A stretch of DNA of 64,000 nt from Shewanella eurypsychrophilus (GTDB lineage: Bacteria; Pseudomonadota; Gammaproteobacteria; Enterobacterales; Shewanellaceae). The stretch spans positions 2,016,501 through 2,080,500 of the forward strand of contig NZ_CP045503.2 of the NCBI RefSeq assembly GCF_007004545.3, in the 5' to 3' direction. Positions within the stretch are counted from its first letter, which is position 1, and each line of letters opens with the position of its first letter. The notes under the pieces were generated by a model that had not been told where the DNA came from, did no database searches, and was given only the letters and a program-made list of their open reading frames with translations. The translations under genes and the position numbers were made by a program. Positions 45,404 to 55,027 of the stretch are shown here, one piece after another.

Positions 45404-46843
45404 GTGAACGCTAATCAAAAAGTGAGTCAAAAATCTAATCCTAAAGCTCATCCAGAAGCTAACTATCGCCTTCCTCAAGTTGAGCAATTGCTTCAACAAG
45501 ATTTTTTATCCCCTTTTATCAAAAGTCTGAGTCGTCCGGTTGTCACTATGGTGATCCGCGATTACTTTACACAAATTCGTCAATCTGAGTCTTTTAAGCA
45601 TGCGGGAGTAGATGGGCTCGATATCACCCAAGCGTTAAGCTCAAGATTACATGGCGTCTTACTTCAGCGCCAAACCGCTGTGATCAATGCGACTGGTACC
45701 ATTATTCATACAAACTTAGGACGATCCCCCATAGACCCTGCGCTATGGGATGCCGTAAAAGCAGTCAATACAGGCTATAACAATCTTGAGTTGAAACTTG
45801 AGGATGGCAAACGTGGTCAAAGAAAGGGCTTACTTGATACGCTACTTTGTGCATTAACAGGCGCTGAGGCTGGGCTACTTGTTAATAACAATGCTTGCTC
45901 CATCTACCTATTGCTACATGCACTTGCTAAAGGCAAGGAGGTTATTGTCTCTCGCGGGGAGCAGATACAGATTGGTGGTGGGTTTCGTATTCCCGATATT
46001 TTAGCGCTCTCTGGTGCAAAGTTGGTTGAGGTGGGGACGACCAATATTACCACCGCAGATGATTATATTGAGGCGATCACTGACAACACCGCGATGGTGT
46101 TGATTGTGCATCAGTCTAACTTTGTCATTCGTGGTTTTACTGAGTCTGCGGATATTAAGGAGCTTAGCCGTCGCTTGCCTAAAGAGGTGATCTTAGCTGT
46201 TGATCAAGGCTCTGGCGTTACCAATGAGCCCCATTTCCCTGAAGAGAAGTCCGTGATTAAGTATATCGCTTCTGGCGCCGATCTCGTCTGTTTCTCCGGC
46301 GATAAAATTTTAGGCGGACCACAAGCTGGCATCATCTGCGGGGATGCATCTCTGGTTCAGCGTTTAGAAAAAAATCCTATGATGCGAGCATTTAGACCCG
46401 GTAGGGTCGTACTGTCACTTATCGAAGAGTTACTTGTTCGTAAGCTCAATGAGCAGGAGAGCGGCAGGGGGATCTCTGAGCGGCAGGTTGCGCAACTATC
46501 AAGCACATTAAACAAGGCCGACAGGTTAACTCAACTGTTTCCAAATCACATTGAGATCTGCCCACTAAAGGCGGTGGTGGGGGGAGGTACCTTGCCAGAT
46601 ATAGATTATGACTGTTGGGGCGTTATTTTAGCGGGTGATCCGCTCAAGTTAAGTCGTGAATTGAGACTGGCAAGCACACCAATTATTGGCGTGATTCAGA
46701 GGGACAAATTTATCTTAAACCTTGCCAGCGTGACAGATAGCGATTTTGAGTTACTTATCCTGCAATTAGAGGACTACCTCTATTTAAAAGAGGGCTTTAT
46801 TGATGGCCATTGCAGAGGTGAACAAGTGAGGACAGTTGTTTGA
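45404..46843 (+). CDS. selA: L-seryl-tRNA(Sec) selenium transferase
   Basis: About 479 residues from the GTG at 45404, five bases after AAGGAG; a GTG two codons earlier abuts the ribosome site. It is a PLP enzyme that turns Ser-tRNA-Sec into Sec-tRNA-Sec with selenophosphate. Motifs include 'VINATGTIIHTNLGRSPI' (~98), 'GLLVNNNACSIYLLLHAL', 'EVIVSRGEQIQIGGGFRIPDIL' and the PLP Lys in 'DLVCFSGDKILGGPQAGII' (~300). The Ser/Asn-rich N-terminus fits the tRNA-binding extension. selB starts 10 bases downstream. Selenophosphate synthase (selD) is not in the window. Confidence 0.95.
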   Translation: MNANQKVSQKSNPKAHPEANYRLPQVEQLLQQDFLSPFIKSLSRPVVTMVIRDYFTQIRQSESFKHAGVDGLDITQALSSRLHGVLLQRQTAVINATGTIIHTNLGRSPIDPALWDAVKAVNTGYNNLELKLEDGKRGQRKGLLDTLLCALTGAEAGLLVNNNACSIYLLLHALAKGKEVIVSRGEQIQIGGGFRIPDILALSGAKLVEVGTTNITTADDYIEAITDNTAMVLIVHQSNFVIRGFTESADIKELSRRLPKEVILAVDQGSGVTNEPHFPEEKSVIKYIASGADLVCFSGDKILGGPQAGIICGDASLVQRLEKNPMMRAFRPGRVVLSLIEELLVRKLNEQESGRGISERQVAQLSSTLNKADRLTQLFPNHIEICPLKAVVGGGTLPDIDYDCWGVILAGDPLKLSRELRLASTPIIGVIQRDKFILNLASVTDSDFELLILQLEDYLYLKEGFIDGHCRGEQVRTVV

Positions 46844-46853
46844 AGGAGTGTCA

Positions 46854-48728
46854 ATGATGCGTTCATCTAAAATCGACGCGATCGAGCTATCACCTCAGTT
46901 GCCTGAGCAGTTTGTGATCGCCATGGCTGGGCATGTCGATCATGGCAAAACAGCTTTGATACATGCCTTAACTGGGATCATGACTGCACGTAGTTTTGAA
47001 CAAGACTGTGGCATGACACAAAACCTAGGCTTCGCACACTTTACCGGTAGCCAAGGTCAGCAGATAGGTGTTATCGATGTACCGGGCCATGAACGCTATA
47101 TTCGCAATATGGTCGCAGGACTTTGGAGCATAGAGCTTGTCGTATTGGTGGTTGCCGCTAACGAGGGGTGGATGCCGATGACCCAGGCACATCTTGAAGT
47201 GGCGAAAGCGATGGGTGAACGTTCGATCATTATCTGTATCACAAAGAAAGATCTGGTTAATGATGAGCAGTTACTTGCTTTAGAGGAGGAGTTACTTGAG
47301 CGGGTAATGGACTGCTGCGATGAGGTGGCTGAAGTTATCTGTGTATCATCTGTGACTGGTGAAAACATCGAGCAGCTCAAACAGTTGATTAGCCAGCAAC
47401 TTAGCCTAATAACACATTCAAAGGCGTTAAGTGTTAATCCAGATTGTCAGCGGGCTAAGGCGCTGAGTTATCAAGACAGAAAAGCACACCTCTATGTAGA
47501 TAGAAGTTTTAGCGTGACAGGCATTGGTACCGTAGTCACAGGCTCACTCGTGGGTGGTAGTTTGGCTGTCGGTAGTCATTTAACCTTGATGCCTAAAGGG
47601 CTAAAGGTGAAGGTACGTAGCCTGCAGGTTTATCACCAGAGCGTTGATAAAGTGGCGGCAGTTTCCAGAGTTGCTGTGGGGATAAAGGGCGTAAATTATA
47701 AGGCGCTTTCCCGAGGAGATTGCCTCGTGGTGGAACCACAGATGCACAGTGGGACCAGTGAGATTGTGGTGCGCTTAAATACGCTACCGCCTAAGTTGAA
47801 AAACTGTCAGGTTGAGGTGGCTATTGGGAGTTGGCATGGTGTAGGGCAATTGATAAAAATCTCACATACCCAGTTGGTACGAGTCAAGCTAAACAGCCAG
47901 GTCTGTTGTCATTTCGCTCAACCTATCGCTTTCATTCAACATGGCGGCAGTAAGCTTATCGCCAGTGGACGATGTGTCTGGTTAAGTGAGATTGAACGGT
48001 GGCAAAGACGCAACCTCTACACTTTACTCAATGCACTGCCCGAATCGATAGAAGATCCCCATCAAGTTCAGATCCAGCTGGAACTTGAAGGTTATATCGT
48101 TCGTCATGATGAACTAGACTTGCCCCCGCAATTTGAGTATATCAACTTAGGTGAGTTTGTTGTTTTACGCTCTTGGTATCAGCAGATTGAAATGTCGATA
48201 CTCTCGCTGCTTAATCAACCATCAGCAGCCCTATCGAGTGCTGAACTGGCAAGCCAACTTCGAGTCAATGTGACGGTATTAGCTGAGGTGATCCAGCAAC
48301 TCAAACAGCAAGATAAGATCCATCTCAGTTACAACTGCTGGCTTGCCGGCAGTGGTAGTAGTGAAGATGATCTCTGCCAAGAGAGCCAATCTTTGCTTAG
48401 TCAGATCCGCGCTTCTGAGCGTGATGGGTATATTCTGGAGAAGCAGGCCAAAGCTGATGTTAAGAAACGACTGAAGAATCTCGCACGACTTAAGTATGTG
48501 ACTCAGTTAGAGGACAATATCTATTATGATTTAGCGCTATATTCCCGCTTAGTTGAAGATATTTTAATCGGCCACAAAAAGAACGATAGGCTCAGTATGT
48601 CTGATATTAAGCTTAGATCAAAATTAAGCCGCAAATATGCGATTCCATTAGCCAATAAGATGGAGAGAGATGGCTGGGTAAGAAGGGATGAAAATGACAG
48701 GATCGTATTAAAAAGTTTGCCTTCATAG
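46854..48728 (+). CDS. selB: Selenocysteine-specific elongation factor
   Basis: About 624 residues from the ATG at 46854, five bases after GAAGGAG. G1 is 'AGHVDHGKTALIHALTG' (26-33), G3 'IDVPGHERYI', G4 'CITKKDL' and G5 'VSSVTG'. The usual switch-1/G2 stretch (E/KRGMTIDLGY in E. coli) here reads 'EQDCGMTQNLGFAHF', so the basic residue before Gly is Cys and TIDLG is TQNLG. EF-Tu-like domains 2-3 follow ('YVDRSFSVTGIGTVVTGSLVGG'), then four winged-helix units (~400-624) that bind the SECIS hairpin. It carries Sec-tRNA to UGA codons. An 18-residue N-terminal extension precedes G1. Confidence 0.93.
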   Translation: MMRSSKIDAIELSPQLPEQFVIAMAGHVDHGKTALIHALTGIMTARSFEQDCGMTQNLGFAHFTGSQGQQIGVIDVPGHERYIRNMVAGLWSIELVVLVVAANEGWMPMTQAHLEVAKAMGERSIIICITKKDLVNDEQLLALEEELLERVMDCCDEVAEVICVSSVTGENIEQLKQLISQQLSLITHSKALSVNPDCQRAKALSYQDRKAHLYVDRSFSVTGIGTVVTGSLVGGSLAVGSHLTLMPKGLKVKVRSLQVYHQSVDKVAAVSRVAVGIKGVNYKALSRGDCLVVEPQMHSGTSEIVVRLNTLPPKLKNCQVEVAIGSWHGVGQLIKISHTQLVRVKLNSQVCCHFAQPIAFIQHGGSKLIASGRCVWLSEIERWQRRNLYTLLNALPESIEDPHQVQIQLELEGYIVRHDELDLPPQFEYINLGEFVVLRSWYQQIEMSILSLLNQPSAALSSAELASQLRVNVTVLAEVIQQLKQQDKIHLSYNCWLAGSGSSEDDLCQESQSLLSQIRASERDGYILEKQAKADVKKRLKNLARLKYVTQLEDNIYYDLALYSRLVEDILIGHKKNDRLSMSDIKLRSKLSRKYAIPLANKMERDGWVRRDENDRIVLKSLPS

Positions 48729-49083
48729 CCCATTTCTTTAATCGCAGTTATGAATGAATAGTTTATATTCGCAGTTTGTTTTTATTCAAACACTGACCCG
48801 TGTAGTCACTTTAATAACGTTGATTTTTCTATATTGGTTTTACTCCTGCTAGTTTAATTACCCACTTCCTATAATCAGTAAAGCTCGGTGAGCTGATGCT
48901 CCTTTATCTATCACTCTCAGGGTTTTATCTAAGTTATTGATTTTAACCTTTTAAGTGTGTTTGTTTTGTTTGAGGGTATTCTGTTTTACATTTTGAGTTA
49001 TCGGTCACATTTCTATTTTAAAATAGCTGCTAACGACTTTTGTCTTTATATCTAGAGGAGCTTGTGTCATTAGTTTTTATTTG

Positions 49084-49103
49084 TGTCGACATAAGTGTCG
49101 ACA
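49084..49103 (+). promoter_or_regulatory. Upstream activator dyad of the hyf operon
   Basis: TGTCGACA-TAAG-TGTCGACA; with its flanks the arms extend to nine bases each. It is nearly identical to the focA dyad and shares TGTCGA with the one before hydN. It lies 125 bases upstream of the -24/-12 promoter, in a 555-base gap with no gene. Confidence 0.72.
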
Positions 49104-49227
49104 CGCATTTTAGATATTCGCTTATGCCTTGTAGTGTATTAGCACTAGATAAACAACCTGCCTTCAAATACTAATAATTACAACTAGTTAGTTATTAAAT
49201 TCTATTTATATTTATAAAAATAAAACT

Positions 49228-49243
49228 TGGTGTGAAAATTGTA
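49228..49243 (+). promoter_or_regulatory. Sigma-54 (-24/-12) promoter of the hyf operon
   Basis: TGGTGTGAAAATTGTA has GG at -24 and GT instead of GC at -12 with the correct ten-base spacing, and TTG before it. It lies 41 bases upstream of hyfA. It is the weakest -12 match of the three sites. Confidence 0.62.
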
Positions 49244-49283
49244 ATAACCCTAGTTAAGTACTGCAATATAACTAAGGCTAACT

Positions 49284-49913
49284 ATGAATAGTTTTCTTAT
49301 TGCAGATCCTAAGCTGTGTATTGGATGCGGAACATGTATGGCGGCATGTTCTACGGTGCATAAGTCTAAGGGACTGCAAATAAAACCAAGATTGACGGTA
49401 ATGCGGCATCTGAGCGCTACGGCGCCTGTAATGTGCCGACATTGCGAAGACGCCCCCTGTGCCACTGTTTGCCCTGTAAAGGCCATTACCCAGGAGGAGG
49501 GTAAGGTACTGCTTAATGAGACCATTTGTGTTGGTTGTACCTTGTGTGCAATCGCCTGTCCGTTCGGGGCTATCTCTCTTGATGGCAGTAGGCCGATTGC
49601 GATGGCTAATTCCTACGATGTTTACATTCCATCTGATATCCATTCCAGTAACCCATCGACGTCGACACCAAGCTGCTTTGGTAAAGATATTTTGGCTTGG
49701 GAACCTGGTGTTAAGAGCATCGCCATTAAGTGCGATCTTTGTCATAACCAGCCAGATGGACCTGCGTGTGTTGCTGCATGTCCGACTCAGGCTATTTTCC
49801 TTGCGAAAGAGAGTTCACTTGAAAACGTTTCGCAGCAGAAACGTCAGCAAGCCGCAACGAGCGCCGCTCAAGTTAACCTCTCTTCAACTGGCATGGGGGG
49901 GCAGGAATTATGA
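49284..49913 (+). CDS. hyfA: Hydrogenase-4 component A, 4Fe-4S ferredoxin-like
   Basis: 209 residues with four Cys-rich clusters: 'CIGCGTCMAAC' (~12), 'CRHCEDAPCATVCP' (~52), 'CVGCTLCAIACP' (~83) and 'CDLCHNQPDGPACVAACP' (~150). This is the HyfA/HydN/HycB arrangement of four [4Fe-4S] clusters. It passes electrons from formate dehydrogenase towards the hydrogenase. It is the first gene of the hyf operon and overlaps hyfB by four bases (ATGA). An insertion of ~25 residues after the third cluster motif (Ser/Thr/Pro-rich) is longer than in HydN. Confidence 0.88.
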   Translation: MNSFLIADPKLCIGCGTCMAACSTVHKSKGLQIKPRLTVMRHLSATAPVMCRHCEDAPCATVCPVKAITQEEGKVLLNETICVGCTLCAIACPFGAISLDGSRPIAMANSYDVYIPSDIHSSNPSTSTPSCFGKDILAWEPGVKSIAIKCDLCHNQPDGPACVAACPTQAIFLAKESSLENVSQQKRQQAATSAAQVNLSSTGMGGQEL

Positions 49914-51937
49914 TGTCACTCGATTTTCTACTCTTAGCTATCTTGCTTTATGTTGCAGCGGCAGTCTCTTCGCTGCTCTGCTATAAGCAGGAGTCTTTAG
50001 CGATAAAACTCTCAGGTGGATTAGGTGCGCTGGCAGGTCTTGCAGGCCTTGCATCTGCACTGCCTATTTTGCTTTCAGGCGAGGTGATTGTTAAACAGAT
50101 CTATAGCCCATTTAATTTCTCAGACTTTATTATTCGCTTGGATGGTCTGTCTGCATTTATGCTACTGGTGATCTCACTGCTTGTCGTTGCTACCGCTATT
50201 TACTCCCTCTCCTATATGAAGGAGTACCTGGGTAAAGGCGCTTGGGCGATGGGCTTCTTTATGAATACCTTTATCGCATCAATGGTAGCTCTTGTTGTGT
50301 GTGATAACGCTTTCTACTTCATCGTTTTCTTCGAGATGATGTCACTGGCGTCCTACTTTCTGGTTATCTCAGAGCAAAATGAGAAAGCCGTTAAAGCGGG
50401 TCTGCAGTACTTTCTGATTGCCCACGCAGGCTCAGTGCTCATCATGATAGCGTTTTACATCCTCTATCGTGAAACCGGCAGCCTTAACTTTGCCGACTTT
50501 GCCAATGCTGAGTTAACAAGCTACCAAGCCTCGACCGTGTTCCTGTTAGCCTTCTTCGGTTTTGGTGCTAAAGCGGGTGTGATCACGCTTCATGGTTGGT
50601 TACCTCAGGCTCACCCTGCAGCGCCATCACATGCATCGGCATTGATGTCTGGTGTGATGGTCAAGATTGGTGTCTTCGGTATCATCAAGGTCAGTATCGA
50701 TTTCCTCGGCGCTGAAATAGCCTGGTGGGGATATCTGGTACTCGCCTTTGGTTGTGTCTCATCGGTACTGGGCGTGCTTTATGCCTTAGCTGAGCATGAT
50801 ATTAAGCGTTTGCTGGCTTACCACACAGTAGAAAATGTCGGCATTATCTTAATCGGTGTAGGCATCGCCATGATAGGTATGGCTAATGAGATGCCCGTAC
50901 TGGCTACTTTAGGCATGCTAGGCGCGCTTTATCATCTACTTAACCACGCCGTTTTCAAAGGCTTACTCTTCCTAGGAGCGGGCTCAGTTATCTACCGTAT
51001 CCATACTAAAGATATGGAGAAGATGGGTGGACTGGCAAAACTGATGCCTCTGACGGCTATCGCTTTCCTTATCGGCACTATGGCTATCTCGGCGTTACCG
51101 CCACTCAACGGCTTTGTGAGTGAGTGGTTCATCTATCAGTCACTGCTGGCGATGAGCAAAGAGGGCGGCATGGCGATGCAAGTTGCGGCGCCGATTGCTG
51201 TGGTGATGTTGGCGATAACGGGTGCGCTTGCCTGTATGTGTTTCGTGAAGGTATTCGGGATCTGCTTTACCGGTGCGGCGCGAAGTGAGCAAGCTACCAA
51301 GGCAACTGAAGTGCCTATGACCATGATTTTTGGCACTGCAAGCCTTGCCATTCTTTGTATTGTGTTAGGTATCGGTGCGCCTTGGGTTGCGCCTATCATC
51401 TCTGGCATTGCATCGGCTTTAGTCGATGCACAACCAGTTACCGTCACCCAGGGAATAGCACTTATTCCGAGTGAGCCGACGCAAGCTATTCTCTCCACGC
51501 CAGTCATCGCGTTCACACTGCTTGCACTCTTGATTGTGCCAGTGGCGATTTTGGCACTCTTCAAAGGTCCCAAAATGCCATCACGTAATGGGGGCGACCC
51601 GTGGGCATGTGGTTATGGCTACGAGGAGAAGATGTCTGTTTCTGCAGGCGGCTTTACTCAGCCTCTTCGCTCAATGTTCGCACCGCTCTACACCATGAGA
51701 AAACGACTAGACCCAGCACCACTGCTGGCAAAGTCTTTAGCGGCAACGGCCAATGGGGCAGCTTGGTTGGAACCTCAGCTTGATAACAAGGTGATCTTAC
51801 CGATTGTGCGTTTTGTTAAGTGGATAGGTAAATCTATTCAGTGGTTTCAGTACGGTGATTTTAGAGCCTACTGTCTTTACATAGTTGTAGCGCTACTGGT
51901 GCTGCTGTTTATCCCCATTAATTTAGGAGTAAGCTGA
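49910..51937 (+). CDS. hyfB: Hydrogenase-4 component B, antiporter-like membrane subunit
   Basis: 675 residues, the size of E. coli HyfB (about 672), with roughly 16 membrane segments. It is of the Mrp/NuoL type: 'FFEMMSLASYFLVISEQ', the Lys-bearing segment 'FGFGAKAGVITLHGWLPQAHPAAPSHASALMSGVMVKIGVFG', and 'HDIKRLLAYHTVENVGIILIG'. It anchors the complex in the membrane and may translocate ions. A second ATG follows the first immediately. It overlaps hyfA and touches hyfC. Confidence 0.93.
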   Translation: MMSLDFLLLAILLYVAAAVSSLLCYKQESLAIKLSGGLGALAGLAGLASALPILLSGEVIVKQIYSPFNFSDFIIRLDGLSAFMLLVISLLVVATAIYSLSYMKEYLGKGAWAMGFFMNTFIASMVALVVCDNAFYFIVFFEMMSLASYFLVISEQNEKAVKAGLQYFLIAHAGSVLIMIAFYILYRETGSLNFADFANAELTSYQASTVFLLAFFGFGAKAGVITLHGWLPQAHPAAPSHASALMSGVMVKIGVFGIIKVSIDFLGAEIAWWGYLVLAFGCVSSVLGVLYALAEHDIKRLLAYHTVENVGIILIGVGIAMIGMANEMPVLATLGMLGALYHLLNHAVFKGLLFLGAGSVIYRIHTKDMEKMGGLAKLMPLTAIAFLIGTMAISALPPLNGFVSEWFIYQSLLAMSKEGGMAMQVAAPIAVVMLAITGALACMCFVKVFGICFTGAARSEQATKATEVPMTMIFGTASLAILCIVLGIGAPWVAPIISGIASALVDAQPVTVTQGIALIPSEPTQAILSTPVIAFTLLALLIVPVAILALFKGPKMPSRNGGDPWACGYGYEEKMSVSAGGFTQPLRSMFAPLYTMRKRLDPAPLLAKSLAATANGAAWLEPQLDNKVILPIVRFVKWIGKSIQWFQYGDFRAYCLYIVVALLVLLFIPINLGVS

Positions 51938-52890
51938 TGCAAGGGCTTGAAATGCCAAGTCCTGAATGGATCGCTTTAGCTGTCGTTCAGGCATTAATAA
52001 TGGTTTGTCTCGCTCCCTTGGCCACAGGTTTTACACGAGTGTTGCGTGCAAAAATGCACTCTCGTAAAGGTCCAGGGGTGCTGCAGGATTACCGCGATAT
52101 TCGCAAACTATTGCGTCGCCAGGAGGTTGCGCCTAACCCATCGGGGATCATCTTTAAGGTGATGCCGATGATCTTAATGTCCAGCATCTTACTTGTTGCT
52201 ATGGCATTACCAACAGTAACGAACTACTCACCTTTCCCCATCGCGGGCGATGTGATCACTGATATCTATCTGTTTGCTATTTTCCGCTTCTTCTTTGCCC
52301 TGTCAGGCTTAGATTCCGGCAGCGTTTATGCCGGTGTAGGTTCGGGTCGAGAGTTGACCTTAGGTGTGTTAGTTGAGCCTATCTTGATGCTCTCTATCTT
52401 CACCATGGCACTCATGGCGGGCACCTTCGACTTAGGCTATATCAGTACCTATATGGCCACCGAAACTTGGGCCGTTCCTGGCGCCGTACTGTTAGCAGGT
52501 GCAGCGTGTGCTTTTGCGGTATTTATCGAAATGGGCAAACTTCCCTTCGATAGCGCAGAAGCGGAGCAGGAGCTACAAGAAGGTCCTATCACTGAGTATT
52601 CAGGTGCTGGACTTGCCATGGTGAAATTAGCATTAGGACTCAAGCAGCTAGTCGTAGCTCAGTTGTTCCTCGCTATCTTCGTGCCGTTCGGTAAAGCCGC
52701 TGAGTTGACGCTCGCTGCACTATCTGTTGCCGCCGTGATCCTGTTTATCAAGCTGTTTGTGGTCTTCTTGATCGCAGGTGTGATTGAAAACAGTGTTGCT
52801 CGTACGCGTTTCTTAAAGACGCATCATCTCACTTGGGTAGGATTCGGCATCGCTGTGCTTGGCTTTGTCTTCTACTTGATTGGTCTATAA
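51937..52890 (+). CDS. hyfC: Hydrogenase-4 component C (NuoH-like)
   Basis: 317 residues with about eight membrane segments. The family region is 'LRAKMHSRKGPGVLQDYRDIRKLLRRQEV' (~35-65), and the acidic loop 'EMGKLPFDSAEAEQELQEGPITEYSGAGLAM' (~200-230) is the counterpart of the NuoH quinone-site loop. It joins the soluble hydrogenase arm to the antiporter-like subunits. Its start overlaps the hyfB stop by one base, and hyfD begins 15 bases later. Confidence 0.93.
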   Translation: MQGLEMPSPEWIALAVVQALIMVCLAPLATGFTRVLRAKMHSRKGPGVLQDYRDIRKLLRRQEVAPNPSGIIFKVMPMILMSSILLVAMALPTVTNYSPFPIAGDVITDIYLFAIFRFFFALSGLDSGSVYAGVGSGRELTLGVLVEPILMLSIFTMALMAGTFDLGYISTYMATETWAVPGAVLLAGAACAFAVFIEMGKLPFDSAEAEQELQEGPITEYSGAGLAMVKLALGLKQLVVAQLFLAIFVPFGKAAELTLAALSVAAVILFIKLFVVFLIAGVIENSVARTRFLKTHHLTWVGFGIAVLGFVFYLIGL

Positions 52891-52905
52891 GGAGCGAAAA
52901 TAGCT

Positions 52906-54348
52906 ATGTTAGAAACTATTGCTCTACTCACGATTATCTCTCCCTTTATCGGGGCGATAATCACACTGCTTGTACCTAAAGAGGCGGCTAAATGGGTGTG
53001 TCAGCTATTTGCTGGTATCGCATCATTTGGCGCTATCGCACTGGCAGTTGCTTTTTTTAACGGTACTGAACCGACTGTCACTTACTCACTATTGTCGATT
53101 GGTCAGATTGAGATATTTGGTCTTACCGTAGATAAAGTCAGTACGCTGATCACGGTTGCTGTTGTTGTGCTTGGTTTCCTCGTGAGTATGTACTCACTTG
53201 GGTATATGACAGATGGTAACCGAGAGCACCCTCATACGGGCCAACCTAGGTACTATGCCTTCTTGCTGATCTTTATCGGTGCGATGGCAGGTTTGGTACT
53301 TTCATCGACTATTTTAGGTCAGCTGTTCTTCTTCGAAGTCACAGGCGCCTGTTCATGGTCGTTAATTGGCTACTACCAATCGCCTAAATCACTTAAATCT
53401 GCGCTTAAAGCACTGCTAGTGACGCATGTTGCCTCTATCGGCTTGTTTATCGCAGCGGCTTATCTTTTCAAAGAGACGGGGACTTTTGCGGTAACAGCTA
53501 TCGCCGGGCTCGATGATAATACTAAGACCATAGTGTTCTTAGGGGTGCTGTTTGCTGCTTGGGGTAAGTCGGCGCAACTGCCATTGCATGTTTGGCTGCC
53601 CGATGCGATGAGCGCACCGACACCGGTCAGCGCCTATTTACATGCGGCTTCAATGGTCAAAGTGGGAGTCTATATCTTCGCCAGAGCCATCATGTCTGGT
53701 GGTGACATACCTGAGATTATAGGTGTGATTGGTGTCGTTGGCGCCACAATCACCTTGATCTATGGCTTCGTTATGTATCTGCCTCAAAAAGATTTGAAGC
53801 GACTACTTGCCTACTCAACCATCACTCAATTGTCCTATATCTTCTTGGCGTTGTCCTTGTCGATATTTGGCTCTCAAATGGCACTCGATGGCGGTATTGC
53901 CTACATCTTTAACCATGCATTTGCTAAGAGTTTGTTCTTCTTAGTGGCTGGTGCGCTGAGTTATAGCGTCGGTACCCGCATGCTGCCACAACTAAAGGGG
54001 ATCGTAAAAACATCACCATTATTGGCTGTGGGTTTCTGTGTCGCGGCATTGGCTATTACCGGTGTCCCCCCTTTCAACGGTTTCTTCAGTAAGTTCCCGA
54101 TATTTGCTGCAGGTTTTGAGCTGACCTCGACACATAGTTGGTTAATGCCGGTCATGATTTTGGCATTGATTGAGTCTGTGGCGAGCTTCGGTTGGATCTT
54201 GTACTGGTTCGGTAAGTCTGTGGTTGGTGAGCCTTCTGATGTGGTTGCTAAGGCTAAACCTATCCCTGCATCTATGAAGATAGTCTTGGTAATTTTAATC
54301 ATCATGTCGCTCTGCTCAAGCTTTATCGCAGCTAACTGGCTCGTTTAA
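52906..54348 (+). CDS. hyfD: Hydrogenase-4 component D, antiporter-like membrane subunit
   Basis: 480 residues, as in E. coli HyfD. Antiporter-type features include 'FFEVTGACSWSLIGYYQSPKSLKSALKALLVTHVASIGLF', 'AWGKSAQLPLHVWLPDAMSAPTPVSAYLHAASMVKVGVYI' and 'PQKDLKRLLAYSTITQLSYIF'. It is one of three NuoL/M/N-like subunits present in Hyf but not in Hyc (which has one), so it may add ion-pumping capacity. It starts 15 bases after hyfC with AAGGAG in front. Confidence 0.92.
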   Translation: MLETIALLTIISPFIGAIITLLVPKEAAKWVCQLFAGIASFGAIALAVAFFNGTEPTVTYSLLSIGQIEIFGLTVDKVSTLITVAVVVLGFLVSMYSLGYMTDGNREHPHTGQPRYYAFLLIFIGAMAGLVLSSTILGQLFFFEVTGACSWSLIGYYQSPKSLKSALKALLVTHVASIGLFIAAAYLFKETGTFAVTAIAGLDDNTKTIVFLGVLFAAWGKSAQLPLHVWLPDAMSAPTPVSAYLHAASMVKVGVYIFARAIMSGGDIPEIIGVIGVVGATITLIYGFVMYLPQKDLKRLLAYSTITQLSYIFLALSLSIFGSQMALDGGIAYIFNHAFAKSLFFLVAGALSYSVGTRMLPQLKGIVKTSPLLAVGFCVAALAITGVPPFNGFFSKFPIFAAGFELTSTHSWLMPVMILALIESVASFGWILYWFGKSVVGEPSDVVAKAKPIPASMKIVLVILIIMSLCSSFIAANWLV

Positions 54349-54370
54349 TGGGTGAATTAAGGGAGTATTT

Positions 54371-55021
54371 ATGAATTCAGATATTTTAATAAACAACTTA
54401 GCGGGGCTACTGATCATCACCTCTGTGATGGTGATTGGCACCCGTAAAGCCAAATCGGCGGCATTGCTCTACTCGTTGCAATCCTTTGTGCTGGTGTTGA
54501 CCTTTGTTGCGATAGCAAAATCGGTTGATGCAACCGAGCTTTACCATTGGTCAATCACAGCGTTCATCACCAAGGTGATAGCGCTTCCGGCACTGCTCTA
54601 TTACGCCTTTAGTAAGATGAGCGATCCTCAAGCGGATCGTCCGGTAGTTCACTTTGGCTGGCTTATCCCCATTGCTGGCGTGATCACAGTGGCCAGTTTT
54701 CTTGCCGTTGAGAGTGTGCAGTTGCCATTGGTGGAGCATTTAAAGCCGGCATTGGCTGTTTCGCTGAGTCACTTCTTCTTAGGACTGTTATGCATTGTTA
54801 GCCAGCGCAATATTCTTAAGCAGTTGTTTGGTTACTGCTTAATGGAGAACGGCTCATCACTGACCTTGGCATTGCTGGCAAATAAAGCGCCTGGTCTTGT
54901 AGAAATAGGGATCACAACCGATGCCGTATTCGCCGTGCTGTTTATGGTGATTTTGGCTCGTCAAATCTACTTTAAGTTGAACACACTCGATGTGAATCAA
55001 CTGACTTCATTAAAGGGGTGA
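54371..55021 (+). CDS. hyfE: Hydrogenase-4 component E
   Basis: 216 residues, equal to E. coli HyfE. It has six or seven membrane segments, starting 'LLIITSVMVIGTRKAKSAALLYSLQSFVLVLTFVAIA' and including 'CLMENGSSLTLALLANKAPGLVEIGITTDAVFAVL'. It resembles NuoK plus extra helices. It is a small membrane subunit next to the antiporter-like ones. Spacing to hyfD is 22 bases with GGGAG before the ATG. Confidence 0.9.
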   Translation: MNSDILINNLAGLLIITSVMVIGTRKAKSAALLYSLQSFVLVLTFVAIAKSVDATELYHWSITAFITKVIALPALLYYAFSKMSDPQADRPVVHFGWLIPIAGVITVASFLAVESVQLPLVEHLKPALAVSLSHFFLGLLCIVSQRNILKQLFGYCLMENGSSLTLALLANKAPGLVEIGITTDAVFAVLFMVILARQIYFKLNTLDVNQLTSLKG

Positions 55022-55027
55022 TAACAG

